Source: VFJZ01 sp046598415
Lineage (GTDB): Bacteria > Actinomycetota > Thermoleophilia > Gaiellales > F1-60-MAGs149
NCBI GenBank assembly: GCA_046598415.1
Contig: JBKJIG010000134.1
Span: 30,099 to 94,098 of the forward strand
Direction: 5' to 3'
DNA: 64,000 nt
In this document: in pieces, positions 46,525 to 54,945 of the stretch
How positions within the stretch are numbered: the stretch's first letter is position 1
Layout: every line of letters begins with the position of its first letter
Translations under genes and position numbers: made by a program
The notes under the pieces: generated by a model
Databases searched by the model: none
Seen by the model: only the letters and a program-made list of their open reading frames with translations
What the model was told of the DNA's origin: nothing

Positions 46525-46700
46525 GTGCCGATCGTCACGAGGGTCTGACCCCGAAAAGGCGGTTTTCGGGGTCAGACCCCGATCACGGACCACGCGCGGA
46601 AGGCGCGCGGATCGCGCTACCTGCAAGAGTGCGCGCGCGTTTCGACACGAAGCTTGCGCGTTCGGGCGCACGCGAATTACCTGACTGAAGTCAGGTAATT
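46525..46700. repeat. Dispersed ~175-bp intergenic element, copy 2
   Basis: Second copy of the element at 17769-17942. Left palindrome is perfect here: 17-bp arms 46541-46557 and 46563-46579 (GGGTCTGACCCCGAAAA and its complement) around a 5-base loop. Right palindrome has 12-bp arms, AATTACCTGACT (46675-46686) and AGTCAGGTAATT (46689-46700), around GA. The centre is rich in GCGCG. It lies between the DNA methyltransferase and the VOC protein, both on the plus strand. Confidence 0.75.
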
Positions 46701-46777
46701 CCACCCGCATCACTGGACGGTTGCGTCCCTTGACGCACCGGTGTAGGCTCGGCGCGAACCGCGAGAGCGGAGGACGA

Positions 46778-47215
46778 CTGCCAGCCACGGGCCCCCATCA
46801 CATCGATCTTGCGGTCAGCGACGTCGACCGGTCACTCGCGTTCTACCTCGACCTCCTCGGCCCGCTTGGCTGGGGGGTGATGCGGCGGTATCCGACCTAC
46901 CGGGGAACCGAGGAGGTCGTCTACCTCGGACCGCACGGAGAACCGGAGAGCGGGCGTTTGTCGACGGGATTCGGATTGCGAAAGGCTGATGGCGGCACCC
47001 ACCAGTACTACGGCGTCGGCGTCGAGCACATCGCGTTCGAGGTCGAGTCGCAGAGCGAGGTCGAGACGGCGCACGCCCGCGCGGTGTCGTCCGGCGCGAC
47101 GATCCACTTCCCGCCCGAGGAGGACCGGGACGAGCCGGGCTACTACGCGTTCTTCGTCTTCGACCCCGACGGCATCCGGATCGAGGTGTTCTCGTGGACG
47201 CCCGTGCAGGGGTAG
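46778..47215 (+). CDS. Glyoxalase/VOC superfamily protein
   Basis: About 145 residues of a single vicinal-oxygen-chelate module pair: H-H-I-D-L-A-V-S-D-V-D-R-S-L-A-F-Y opens the first half and V-E-H-I-A-F-E-V the second, ending with D-P-D-G-I-R-I-E-V-F. His and Glu at the expected metal positions are present, so a metal-dependent lyase or dioxygenase is likely; the substrate is unknown. No ATG or GTG is in frame at the N-terminus; CTG at 46778 lies 4 bases after CGGAGGA (46768-46774), so a CTG start is proposed. In-frame TTG codons at 46721 and 46730 would put the ribosome binding site inside the gene. Confidence 0.75.
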   Translation: MPATGPHHIDLAVSDVDRSLAFYLDLLGPLGWGVMRRYPTYRGTEEVVYLGPHGEPESGRLSTGFGLRKADGGTHQYYGVGVEHIAFEVESQSEVETAHARAVSSGATIHFPPEEDRDEPGYYAFFVFDPDGIRIEVFSWTPVQG

Positions 47216-47225
47216 GTGTGCTCGC

Positions 47226-47933
47226 CTAGAGGACGCCGAGGGTGCGCAGCCGGGTGCCGCTGTGCTCGGCGACGGTTTCCGAGGCGATCTTGCGGATCCG
47301 GGCCAGCGCCGCTTCGCCCGGGGCGGCAGCCTCGCCGAGGGGACGGCTGAGCAGGTCGCGCAGCGCCGCCAGCGACGCGGGGTCGAGCGCCGCGCCGCCA
47401 CAGGTGTCACACACGGCGCCGCCGGCGGAGATGGAGTAGCCCGTGAGCGGACCGGGCGAGCCGCACGACGCGCACGACGTCACCTGGGGCGCCCACCCCG
47501 CCAGGGCGACGAGCTTCAGCACGAACGCGATCGCTGTCGCATCCTGCGGCTCGTCGTGGGCGACGACGTCGAGGAACCGCACCAGGCCGTCGAACAGCCG
47601 CTCGTTGCCCTCCGCCTCGGGAAACAGCCGCAGCACCGCCTCGGCACCCGTCAGCGCGATGTGCAGGCGGCGGTCGTCGGCGCGGATGACGTCGAAGCTC
47701 GCGATCAGGTCGGCGTTCACCAGCGTCTGCATCTCGCCGCTGCCGGCGTGCAGGTGCACCTGCACCTGGGACAGCGGCTCGAGCCGCCCGCCGAGGCGGG
47801 AGCGGGTGCGCCGCACGCCCTTCGTGATCGCCGAGATGCGCCCGTGGTGGCGCGTCTGCAGGTGCAGGATGCGGTCGGCCTCGCCGTACCGCAGCGACCG
47901 CAGCACGACGGCCTCGTCGCGGTACGTCTTCAT
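47226..47933 (-). CDS. recO: DNA repair protein RecO
   Basis: 235-residue recombination mediator that helps load RecA with RecR. N-terminal OB fold (D-E-A-V-V-L-R-S-L-R-Y-G-E-A-D-R-I-L) followed by a helical domain and a zinc ribbon with C-x2-C near 155 and C-x2-C near 177. Last gene of the minus-strand group mutM, P1 peptidase, recO, which are linked by 4-bp overlaps. Confidence 0.92.
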   Translation of the reverse strand: MKTYRDEAVVLRSLRYGEADRILHLQTRHHGRISAITKGVRRTRSRLGGRLEPLSQVQVHLHAGSGEMQTLVNADLIASFDVIRADDRRLHIALTGAEAVLRLFPEAEGNERLFDGLVRFLDVVAHDEPQDATAIAFVLKLVALAGWAPQVTSCASCGSPGPLTGYSISAGGAVCDTCGGAALDPASLAALRDLLSRPLGEAAAPGEAALARIRKIASETVAEHSGTRLRTLGVL

Positions 47934-48811
47934 CGCGGCGCCACGGCGTCGCGGATCGCGAGCGCCGTCACCTCGGCTGCCGCCGTCTCGAGCAGCAGCT
48001 GCGGCGGAGCGGGAACCGCCCGGGTCGCGACGGCGAAGGAGACGTCGCCGTCGAACGCGGTCGCGGCCGGGCTGGTCGCGCGCGCGACACCGGCGTGGGC
48101 GGCGCGGGCCAGGCGCAGGCAGGCGAGCTTGTCGATCTCGGCGTCGGTGATCACGCAGACCAGCGTCGTCGCCTGGCCGATGGGCGGGCTCGAGCCGATG
48201 GTGCCGGCGAGGATCGCGGCCGTCGTGCCCGACCCCTGCAGGACCTCGCCATCGGCGCCGATCACGTCGCCGAGCGCGTTCACGACCGCGACCGCGGCGA
48301 TGCGCGCGCCGCCGGGCAGGTCGAGCGCGGCCGCGCCGAATCCACCCTGCAGGGGCGAGCCGCCGAGCCCGCCGACGGTTGCGCCGGTGCCGGCGCCGTA
48401 CGCGCCGCGGCGCGGCCACGAGCCGGTCGTCGCGGCCATCGCACCGGCCAGCGCGCGCCGGCCCTCCTCGGGGCCCGGGGCGACGGCCTCACCCACCGCC
48501 CGGTCGAAGATCACGGCCGCCGGCACGACCGGCACCGGCCCGGCCGGCGTGGGGAAGCCGATGCCCTGTTCCGCCAGCGCCGTGACGACGCCGTCGGCGG
48601 CCGCGAGGCCGAACGCGCTCCCGCCCGTGAGCAGGATCGCGTCGATGCGATCGACGGTCGCCTCGGGCGCCAGCAGCGCTGTCTCGCGCGTGCCGGGCGC
48701 CAGGCCGCGCACCTCGCACGAGGCGGTGGAGCCGGCGGGCGGCAGAATCACGGTGCAGCCGGTGCGGCGCGTCTCGTCGGTGAAGTGGCCGATCCGCAGG
48801 CCGCCGATCAC
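47930..48811 (-). CDS. P1/S58 family peptidase (DmpA/NylC-like)
   Basis: 293-residue self-processing N-terminal-nucleophile hydrolase. G-G-L-R-I-G-H start, the L-L-T-G-G-S-A-F-G-L-A-A-A-D-G-V segment near 68-83 and the processing site region are typical. Relatives usually read N-T-T before the hydrolase strand; here it is A-T-T (Q-A-T-T-L-V-C-V-I-T-D-A), so the nucleophile Thr is kept and the preceding Asn is Ala, which may slow or alter autocleavage. Members cleave beta-peptides, D-amino-acid amides or nylon oligomers; the substrate here is unknown. Overlaps mutM and recO by 4 bp each. Confidence 0.82.
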   Translation of the reverse strand: MIGGLRIGHFTDETRRTGCTVILPPAGSTASCEVRGLAPGTRETALLAPEATVDRIDAILLTGGSAFGLAAADGVVTALAEQGIGFPTPAGPVPVVPAAVIFDRAVGEAVAPGPEEGRRALAGAMAATTGSWPRRGAYGAGTGATVGGLGGSPLQGGFGAAALDLPGGARIAAVAVVNALGDVIGADGEVLQGSGTTAAILAGTIGSSPPIGQATTLVCVITDAEIDKLACLRLARAAHAGVARATSPAATAFDGDVSFAVATRAVPAPPQLLLETAAAEVTALAIRDAVAPR

Positions 48812-49641
48812 ACGAGCCTCCGGCGCTGGCAGCGCGGGCAGACGTGGGTGCCGCGACCGGCGACGCGCAGTTTGACGATCGGGGTGCCGCAGCGCAGGCA
48901 CGGCTCGCCGGTGCGGTCGAAGACCTTGAACCGCTCCTGCATCGAGCCGTACTCCCCGTCGGGCGACTGGAAGTCGCGGAGCGTCGACCCCTGCGCGACG
49001 AGCGCCACCTCGAGCACGTCGCGGATGGCCGCGGCGAGCAGGTCGAGCTTCGGCCGTGAGACCAGTCCGGCAGGCGTCTCGGGGTGCACCTTCGCGGCCC
49101 ACAGTGCCTCGTCCGCGTAGATGTTCCCGACGCCGGCGATGAGGCGCTGGTCGAGCAGCATCGCCTTGATCGAGGCCTTCCGGCCCCGGAACAGCCTCTG
49201 CAGGACGCGGCCCTCGAAGTCCTCGTCGAGCGGTTCGATGCCGAGGCGATCGTCGAGGAACTCCTGCAGCTCGGGCTCGCCCTCCAGCACCCGCCACGTG
49301 CCGAACCGGCGCTGGTCGGCGTAGCCGATCGTGGCCCCGTCGTCGAGCTCCAGGACGGCGCGCAGGTGGGGATTGCCGGCTGCCCGGTCGCCGAGCAGGA
49401 ACTTGCCGGTCATCCGCAGGTGCACCGCCAGCGTGCCGCCATCGGCGAGCCCGATCAGCAGGTGCTTGCCGCGCCGGCCGAGCGTCGTCACGCGGGCGCC
49501 GGTCAGCCGCGCCGCGATGGCGTCGGGCAGCTCGGGTCGGACGAGGCGCGTGTCGTCGATGCGGGCGCGGAGGATCGTGCGCCCCGCCAGGTGCGGGACG
49601 AGCTTGCGGCGGACGGTCTCGACCTCGGGCAGCTCGGGCAT
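48808..49641 (-). CDS. mutM: Formamidopyrimidine-DNA glycosylase MutM
   Basis: 277-residue Fpg glycosylase/AP lyase for 8-oxoguanine. The N-terminal P-E-L-P-E-V-E-T provides catalytic Pro2 and Glu3; Lys near 58 (G-K-H-L-L) is present; helix-two-turn-helix G-V-G-N-I-Y-A-D-E near 170; C-terminal zinc finger C-L-R-C ... C-P-R-C. Complete. TACACT at 49653-49658 on the minus strand lies 11 bases before the ATG and may be its promoter. Confidence 0.95.
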   Translation of the reverse strand: MPELPEVETVRRKLVPHLAGRTILRARIDDTRLVRPELPDAIAARLTGARVTTLGRRGKHLLIGLADGGTLAVHLRMTGKFLLGDRAAGNPHLRAVLELDDGATIGYADQRRFGTWRVLEGEPELQEFLDDRLGIEPLDEDFEGRVLQRLFRGRKASIKAMLLDQRLIAGVGNIYADEALWAAKVHPETPAGLVSRPKLDLLAAAIRDVLEVALVAQGSTLRDFQSPDGEYGSMQERFKVFDRTGEPCLRCGTPIVKLRVAGRGTHVCPRCQRRRLV

Positions 49642-49676
49642 GGGCTGCGGGGAGTGTAGGTCGCGGTGCGGGGCCG

Positions 49677-52121
49677 CTACGTCGCCGCGAGCCGTTCCAG
49701 CGTCGCGGCGAGGTACCGGCCGAGGGCCAGCGCGAGTCGCTGCTCATCGGTCGAGAAGATGCGCGGACGGGAGTCGTACAGCTCGACGAGCCCCTTCACG
49801 GTGTCGCCGACGACGAGTGGGACGATCAGCAGCGTCCGCGCGTCGTTGCGCTGCATGACCTCGAGCTCGGCCGGATCGGCGTCGAGATCATCGGCGCGGA
49901 TCTGGCGCGTCCGGCGCAGCTCGAGCGCCGCCGCGGTCTCCGGGTACTCGGCGATCACGTACGGCTCCACCGTCACCGGCTGCGGGTGCAGGCCGGCGCA
50001 GAACGCGATCGTCCGCAGCACGTCGCCGTCGATGAGCGACAGGGCGCAGGCCGACGCGCGGAACACCGCCGACCACTCGACGACGGCCAGCTCGGCGAGC
50101 TCGGGCACCGACTCCGCCGCCGTCGTCAGCAGCTCCTGGGGGCGCTGCTCCTCCGGCGCCGGCCGCTGGCGCCGGGGACGGTCGGCGCCGACCAGCCGGG
50201 CCACGCCGCGCCCTGCCAGCTTGCCCTCGCGCAGCGCTCCGTCGGCCCGCTCGAACAGCGTCTCGCCGTCGACCGCGGTGAGCGCGACAGCGATGCCGGC
50301 GGTCAGCGACAGCACGCCGTCGCCGGCGGCCGTGTCGACTGCCGCAGCCATGCGCAGCGCGCGCTCGGCGGCGGCCACCGCATCGTCCGGCGTGGCGCCC
50401 GGCAAGAGCCAGCCGAACTCGTCGCCGCCGAGCCGGCCGAGCACGTCGTCACGCCGGGCGCACGACTCGAGCACGCGCGCCACGGCCCGCAGCGCGTCGT
50501 CCCCGGCGGCGTGCCCGTACGCGTCGTTGAGGTACTTCAGGTGGTCGAGGTCGCAGAGCACGAGCGCAACCGGGTTCTTGCCGCCGAGCCGCGCGATCGT
50601 GTCGACGGCGGCGCCGTGGAACGCGCCGTGGTTGAGCAGCCCGGTGAGCGCGTCGCGCGTCGCCTGCTGGCGCAGCCGGCGCTCGGCGTCGAGGCGGGAG
50701 AAGGCGAGTCCGGCCTCCCGGGCCAGCGCGGCGGCGATGTCCCGCTCGTGCGCGCGCAGCAGGCGCGGCCGGTCGAAGTGCAGCACGACCAGCCCGTGCG
50801 CACCGCTCGAGTCGGCCATGGGCAGGAACAGCGCCGCCTCGACCGGGAAGTCGGACACGATGCCGCGGTGTGCGGCGTCGCTCGAAGGGATGTCGGGCAC
50901 CCACTCCGGCTTGCCGCTCGCGAGCGCGACCACGGTCAGCGAGGTCTCGTACGTGGTGTCGATGCGGAACGCGTCGCGGGGCGCGCCGTGGGCCGCGGCC
51001 GCGACGATGACGGCCGGGTCGGTTTCCGAGCGGCGGGCGATCCAGGCCCGGTCCGCGCCGAGCATGCGCCGGAGGCCACCGAGGATCGCATCCCACAGCG
51101 CCTCGGGATCGCGCGCCGCGACGATGCCGGTGGTGACGTCCCGGGCCGCCAGCCCGAACTGCGCGCGCGACTCGTGCTCGCGGCGCTGGATCATCGCCGT
51201 GACGGCGTCGGCGAGCGGCCGCGCGGTGCGCTCCAGCCGGTTGCGGCGGCGGCCGCGGAACGACGTGGCGCGCCGGCCGCCCAGCACCAGCGCGCCGACC
51301 AGGCCGCCGGGCCCCGGGATGCCGACGGCGAGCGCCGAGGCGTAGCCCCGCCCGCGCAGCTCGGCCGCAGCGCCGCTGTCGCCGGCGACGTCCACCTCGA
51401 CGGCGCCGGCGAATGCCACCTGCGAGATCAGGTCGCGCGGCCCGACGCGGATCGTGCGGCCGGGCTCGAACGACGCGCCGACGCCGGCGTCGGCGACCCA
51501 CTCCGCCAGGGTCGGCGGCTCGCCGTCGACGATGGCGAGGGCGGCGGCCACGATGCCGCCGCCGATGACGTGCTCCTCGAGGCAGCGCACGACGTCCTCT
51601 GCGGTGACGGCGGCGGCCAGCGCGGCCCGGGCGCGGTCGGCGGCGGCGCGCCGGTCGACCGTTTCGGCGCCGGCGGAGATGGCCAGGGCGAGGCCGACCT
51701 GCAACAGCGCGTCGACCAGCACGACGCCCAGCGACGCGTCCTGTTCCGAGATGATGGCCACCGTCACGAGGACGAAGCCGGCGAAGGTCGGCAGCGCGGG
51801 GCGCAGTCGCAGGAACGTCGCCGCGTACAGCAGCGGCAGCAGCGCGACGCGGTGGGCCTCGTCGACGGCGCCGACGGCCACCTCGAGTCCGGTCAGCGCC
51901 ATGGCGATGACGGGCAGCGCGACGATCCACCACGTGCTCGCGGGAGCGACCGCCGTGATTGCGGCGAGCGCCAGGAACGCGACCACCAGGCCGATCGCTG
52001 CGCGGCCGTCGACCTCGCTCGAGGGGGAGAGCGCCGCGGCGCCGGCGATCAGCGGTCCGACCGTGAACAGCGCGACGCCGGCCCAGCGGGCGAGCGAGGA
52101 GCTGAAGCGGACCGGACGCAC
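49677..52121 (-). CDS. Membrane GAF-GAF-GGDEF-GAF diguanylate cyclase
   Basis: 814 residues from GTG at 52121: about six membrane helices (10-175), a GAF-like domain (about 185-320), a second GAF (about 345-490), a GGDEF domain (about 500-665) and a third GAF-like domain at the C-terminus (about 685-814). The active site G-G-D-E-F is intact and the inhibitory site R-R-D-D precedes it at the canonical five-residue spacing, so it should make cyclic-di-GMP and be feedback controlled. A GAF domain after the GGDEF is uncommon. Start choice is uncertain because the frame stays open upstream through a run of ten C residues. Confidence 0.87.
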   Translation of the reverse strand: MRPVRFSSSLARWAGVALFTVGPLIAGAAALSPSSEVDGRAAIGLVVAFLALAAITAVAPASTWWIVALPVIAMALTGLEVAVGAVDEAHRVALLPLLYAATFLRLRPALPTFAGFVLVTVAIISEQDASLGVVLVDALLQVGLALAISAGAETVDRRAAADRARAALAAAVTAEDVVRCLEEHVIGGGIVAAALAIVDGEPPTLAEWVADAGVGASFEPGRTIRVGPRDLISQVAFAGAVEVDVAGDSGAAAELRGRGYASALAVGIPGPGGLVGALVLGGRRATSFRGRRRNRLERTARPLADAVTAMIQRREHESRAQFGLAARDVTTGIVAARDPEALWDAILGGLRRMLGADRAWIARRSETDPAVIVAAAAHGAPRDAFRIDTTYETSLTVVALASGKPEWVPDIPSSDAAHRGIVSDFPVEAALFLPMADSSGAHGLVVLHFDRPRLLRAHERDIAAALAREAGLAFSRLDAERRLRQQATRDALTGLLNHGAFHGAAVDTIARLGGKNPVALVLCDLDHLKYLNDAYGHAAGDDALRAVARVLESCARRDDVLGRLGGDEFGWLLPGATPDDAVAAAERALRMAAAVDTAAGDGVLSLTAGIAVALTAVDGETLFERADGALREGKLAGRGVARLVGADRPRRQRPAPEEQRPQELLTTAAESVPELAELAVVEWSAVFRASACALSLIDGDVLRTIAFCAGLHPQPVTVEPYVIAEYPETAAALELRRTRQIRADDLDADPAELEVMQRNDARTLLIVPLVVGDTVKGLVELYDSRPRIFSTDEQRLALALGRYLAATLERLAAT

Positions 52122-52156
52122 CGTCCAAGACTGAAGGACGGCGACCGCGTTGTCAT

Positions 52157-52190
52157 CCCCCCCCCCGACGTCTGAACGGACGTTCAGACG
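52157..52190. promoter_or_regulatory. C10 homopolymer and perfect palindrome between deoA and the cyclase gene
   Basis: A run of ten C residues (52157-52166) is followed by CGTCTGAACG (52169-52178) and its exact reverse complement CGTTCAGACG (52181-52190) around GA. The palindrome includes the deoA stop codon and has no T run on either side, so it looks more like a repressor operator (TetR-type size) or mRNA hairpin than a terminator. Confidence 0.45.
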
Positions 52191-53491
52191 ATGGTTTCGA
52201 GCAGCACGTCGGGCACCTGCACCGCGGTGTCGCCGATCGTGAACGCCGCGGCCACGTCGGCCGCCGCCGCGACGGCCGTGGCGTCGTCGCGCGCGTGCAC
52301 GGTCGCGAGCGGCGCACCGGCCTCGATCTGGTCGCCGGGACGAGCCGCCAGCACGATCCCGACCGCGTGGTCGACCGGATCGCCGGCGCGCGACCTGCCG
52401 GCTCCGAGCCTGATCGCCGCGACCCCGATCGCGAGCGCTCCCGCCGCCTGCACGTGCCCACCGCGCGGCGCCGCGACGTCCAGGGTCACCGGCGCGCGTT
52501 CCAGCACGGCCCACGGCTCGTCGACTACTCGCGCATCGCCGCCCTGGGCGGCGATCCACCGTCGCGCCTGCGCGAGCGCGGCGCCCGAGGCGATCGCCTC
52601 GCGCACGCGCCCGGCCGCGATGTCCTCGGTGACCGCGGGATCGGCGAGCACCAGCAGCCGGACGGCCGACGTGTGCACCACCTCGGTGACGTCGGCCGGT
52701 GCAGTGCCGCGCAGCACGTCGAGGGCCTCGGCCACCTCGAGCGCGTTGCCGACGGCGTTGCCGAGCGGCGCGTCCATGCGCGTGATCTCGCAGACCACGC
52801 GCCGGCCGGCGCGCGTGCCGAGGCCGTACATCAGGCGCGCCAGCTCGCGCGCCTCGTCCACCGTGCGGCAGAAGGCGCCGTCGCCGACCTTCACGTCGAG
52901 CACCATCGCGGCGGCGCCGGAGGCGAGCTTCTTCGACATCACGGAGGTCGCGATCAGCCCCGGCGACGGGACGGTGCCCGTGACGTCGCGCAGCGCGTAC
53001 ATGGCGGAGTCGGCGGGCACCAGCTCGCTGGTCTGGGCGACGACCGCGCAGCCCACCTCGCCGACCAGCCGCACGAACTCGGGGATCGCGATCTTGATGC
53101 GGTAGCCGGGGATCGCCTCGAGCTTGTCGAGCGTGCCGCCGGTGTGGCCGAGCCCGCGGCCCGACATCTTCGCGACCGGCACGCCGCAGGCTGCGACCAG
53201 CGGCGCGAGCGCGATGGTGACCTTGTCGCCGACGCCGCCCGTGGAGTGCTTGTCGACGGCCGTCCGCCCGAGCTCCGACAGGTCGACCACGTCGCCCGAC
53301 TCGACCATCGCGGCGCAGAGAGCGTCGATCTCGGCGTCGTCCAGGCCGCGCCAGACGACCGCCATGCACCACGCCGACATCTGCTCCGGTGCGACGCTGC
53401 CGTCGAGGAAGCCCTCGACGAGCCAGCGGATCTGGGCGGCGTCGTGGACGCCGCCGTCGCGCTTCCGGGCGATCAGCTCGGCGGCGCGCAC
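52184..53491 (-). CDS. deoA: Pyrimidine-nucleoside (thymidine) phosphorylase
   Basis: 435-residue phosphorylase releasing thymine or uracil and (deoxy)ribose-1-phosphate. Family signature S-G-R-G-L-G-H-T-G-G-T-L-D-K-L-E near 115-130, the substrate loop K-H-S-T-G-G-V-G-D-K near 85, and a C-terminal alpha/beta domain. The GTG at 53491 gives the standard length; the frame upstream is antisense to or within deoB. Its product feeds the phosphopentomutase encoded just upstream, with which it overlaps by 19 bp. Confidence 0.95.
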   Translation of the reverse strand: MRAAELIARKRDGGVHDAAQIRWLVEGFLDGSVAPEQMSAWCMAVVWRGLDDAEIDALCAAMVESGDVVDLSELGRTAVDKHSTGGVGDKVTIALAPLVAACGVPVAKMSGRGLGHTGGTLDKLEAIPGYRIKIAIPEFVRLVGEVGCAVVAQTSELVPADSAMYALRDVTGTVPSPGLIATSVMSKKLASGAAAMVLDVKVGDGAFCRTVDEARELARLMYGLGTRAGRRVVCEITRMDAPLGNAVGNALEVAEALDVLRGTAPADVTEVVHTSAVRLLVLADPAVTEDIAAGRVREAIASGAALAQARRWIAAQGGDARVVDEPWAVLERAPVTLDVAAPRGGHVQAAGALAIGVAAIRLGAGRSRAGDPVDHAVGIVLAARPGDQIEAGAPLATVHARDDATAVAAAADVAAAFTIGDTAVQVPDVLLETIV

Positions 53492-54657
53492 AGGAACGGG
53501 ATCGGCGACCCCGCCTCGTCCGGTCCGGGCACCTCGCCCGTCAGCCAGGTGCGGGCGGTGGCGCCGACGTCGGAGAACATGCCGTCGTGGCGCACCTCGG
53601 CGGCCGGCCGCCGGGACGGACTGTGGGCGACCAGCAGCGCGTGCTCGCGCGAGTGGTCGGTGGAGTCGGTCGTCGGGTCGCAGCCGTGGTCGGAGCAGAG
53701 GATCAGCAGGTCGTCGTCGCGCAGCGCGGCGCGGATCTGCGGTAGCTCGCGGTCGAACTCCTGCAGGCAGCGGTGGAAGCCCCCAGGGTCGTTGCGGTGG
53801 CCGTACATCGAGTCGGTCTCCACGAGATTCGTGAAGATCAGGCCTTCGGGTACCTCGTGGAGCAGCCGGATCGTCTCGAGGATGCCCTCGGCGTTCGACC
53901 GCGTCGGCGCCGTCGAGTCGATGTCGCAGCCGGCGAAGATGTCGGCGATCTTGCCCACCGCATGCACCGTCGAGCCGGCCTCGCGGATGCGCGTCAGGTG
54001 GTTCGGGCGGGCGGGCTCGAGCGAGAAGTCGTGGCGGTTCGGCGTGCGCGCGTACGATCCGGAGCTGCCGTCGAACGGGCGGGCGATGACGCGCCCGACG
54101 GCGTGCGGGCCGGTGAGGATGCCGCGGGCGATCTTGCACGCCGCGTAGAGCTCCTCGAGCGGGATGACGCGCTCGTGCGCCGCGATCTGGAAGACCGAGT
54201 CGGCCGACGTGTAGACGATCCACTTGCCCGTCTCGACCTGCTCGTCGCCGAGCGCCTGGATGATCTCGGTGCCCGACGCCGGCACGTTGCCGATGACGCC
54301 GCGCCCGGATGCCTTCACGAACGCGTCGATGACGTCGGCGGGGAAGCCGTCGGGGTACGTGGGCATCGCGACGGAGGTGATCACGCCGGCCAGCTCCCAG
54401 TGTCCCGTCGTCGTGTCCTTGCCGAGGCTGCGCTCGCGCAGACGGCCCACCACCGACGGCGGCGCGGTCAGCGGCGGGCAGCCGGCGAGCGGCATCATGT
54501 TGCCGAGGCCGAGCGCCTGCAGGTGGGGCAGCTTCAGTCCTCCGACCGCCTCGGCGACGTGCGCGAGGGTGGAGGATCCGGCGTCGCCGAAGTCGGCGGC
54601 GTCGGGCAGCTCGCCGGCGCCGACCGCGTCCAGGACGATGATGCAAACGCGCGCCAC
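53473..54657 (-). CDS. deoB: Phosphopentomutase DeoB
   Basis: 394-residue manganese enzyme of the alkaline phosphatase superfamily that converts (deoxy)ribose-1-phosphate to the 5-phosphate. L-D-A-V-G-A-G-E-L-P-D-A start with the metal Asp, the phosphorylated Thr in G-K-D-T-T-T-G-H-W-E near 85, and C-S-D-H-G-C-D-P-T-T-D-S-T-D-H-S near 330. GTG start at 54657 with TACGAT 8 bases upstream. With deoA it forms a nucleoside salvage pair; deoC is not in the window. Confidence 0.94.
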   Translation of the reverse strand: MARVCIIVLDAVGAGELPDAADFGDAGSSTLAHVAEAVGGLKLPHLQALGLGNMMPLAGCPPLTAPPSVVGRLRERSLGKDTTTGHWELAGVITSVAMPTYPDGFPADVIDAFVKASGRGVIGNVPASGTEIIQALGDEQVETGKWIVYTSADSVFQIAAHERVIPLEELYAACKIARGILTGPHAVGRVIARPFDGSSGSYARTPNRHDFSLEPARPNHLTRIREAGSTVHAVGKIADIFAGCDIDSTAPTRSNAEGILETIRLLHEVPEGLIFTNLVETDSMYGHRNDPGGFHRCLQEFDRELPQIRAALRDDDLLILCSDHGCDPTTDSTDHSREHALLVAHSPSRRPAAEVRHDGMFSDVGATARTWLTGEVPGPDEAGSPIPFLCAPPS

Positions 54658-54665
54658 GAGGCAAG

Positions 54666-54671
54666 ATCGTA
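54666..54671 (-). promoter_or_regulatory. -10-like element TACGAT for deoB-deoA
   Basis: On the minus strand TACGAT lies 8 bases before the deoB GTG at 54657, matching the leaderless-type spacing seen elsewhere. Confidence 0.45.
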
Positions 54672-54711
54672 GCCCGCCTGCCCGCCTCGCTGCCCCCGGT
54701 CGCACGTCGGT

Positions 54712-54936
54712 CTACAAGGGCCCGGCCGCGGTGCTCACGCAGGCGCTCCGCACGGCGCGGGCGAACGACGTCGTCGACGAGCTGCTGGAGGGCGTCGGGC
54801 ACTGGCTCGCCGACTCCGCGTCGAAGTCGGCTCGGTTCGTCGGCGAGAGGCGCGAGACGGCGGCCGGCCGCATGTCACCCGAGGACGCCGGCGACTGTCG
54901 TCGCTGGACGACATGCTCGACGCCCTGCGCGACTGA
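54712..54936 (+). pseudogene. Possible frameshifted remnant of a small helical protein
   Basis: In the 288-bp gap between deoB and cysteine dioxygenase, the plus strand reads a sensible helical sequence (V-L-T-Q-A-L-R-T-A-R-A ... L-L-E-G-V-G-H-W-L-A-D) to about 54895, then turns to nonsense. A shift by one frame at about 54895-54900 resumes with S-L-D-D-M-L-D-A-L-R-D and a TGA at 54934-54936, just before the convergent gene's stop. No clear start codon or ribosome binding site was found, so a truncated or sequencing-damaged gene is possible. I do not recognise a family. Confidence 0.3.
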
Positions 54937-54945
54937 GGCGTGCCG

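Noticed and set aside
46721..46732. TTG codons as start of the VOC protein
   Set aside because: They precede the ribosome binding site CGGAGGA and would add residues with no family similarity.
52169..52190. Intrinsic terminator after deoA
   Set aside because: The dyad has no T tract on either strand and includes the stop codon itself, so an operator or mRNA hairpin is more likely.
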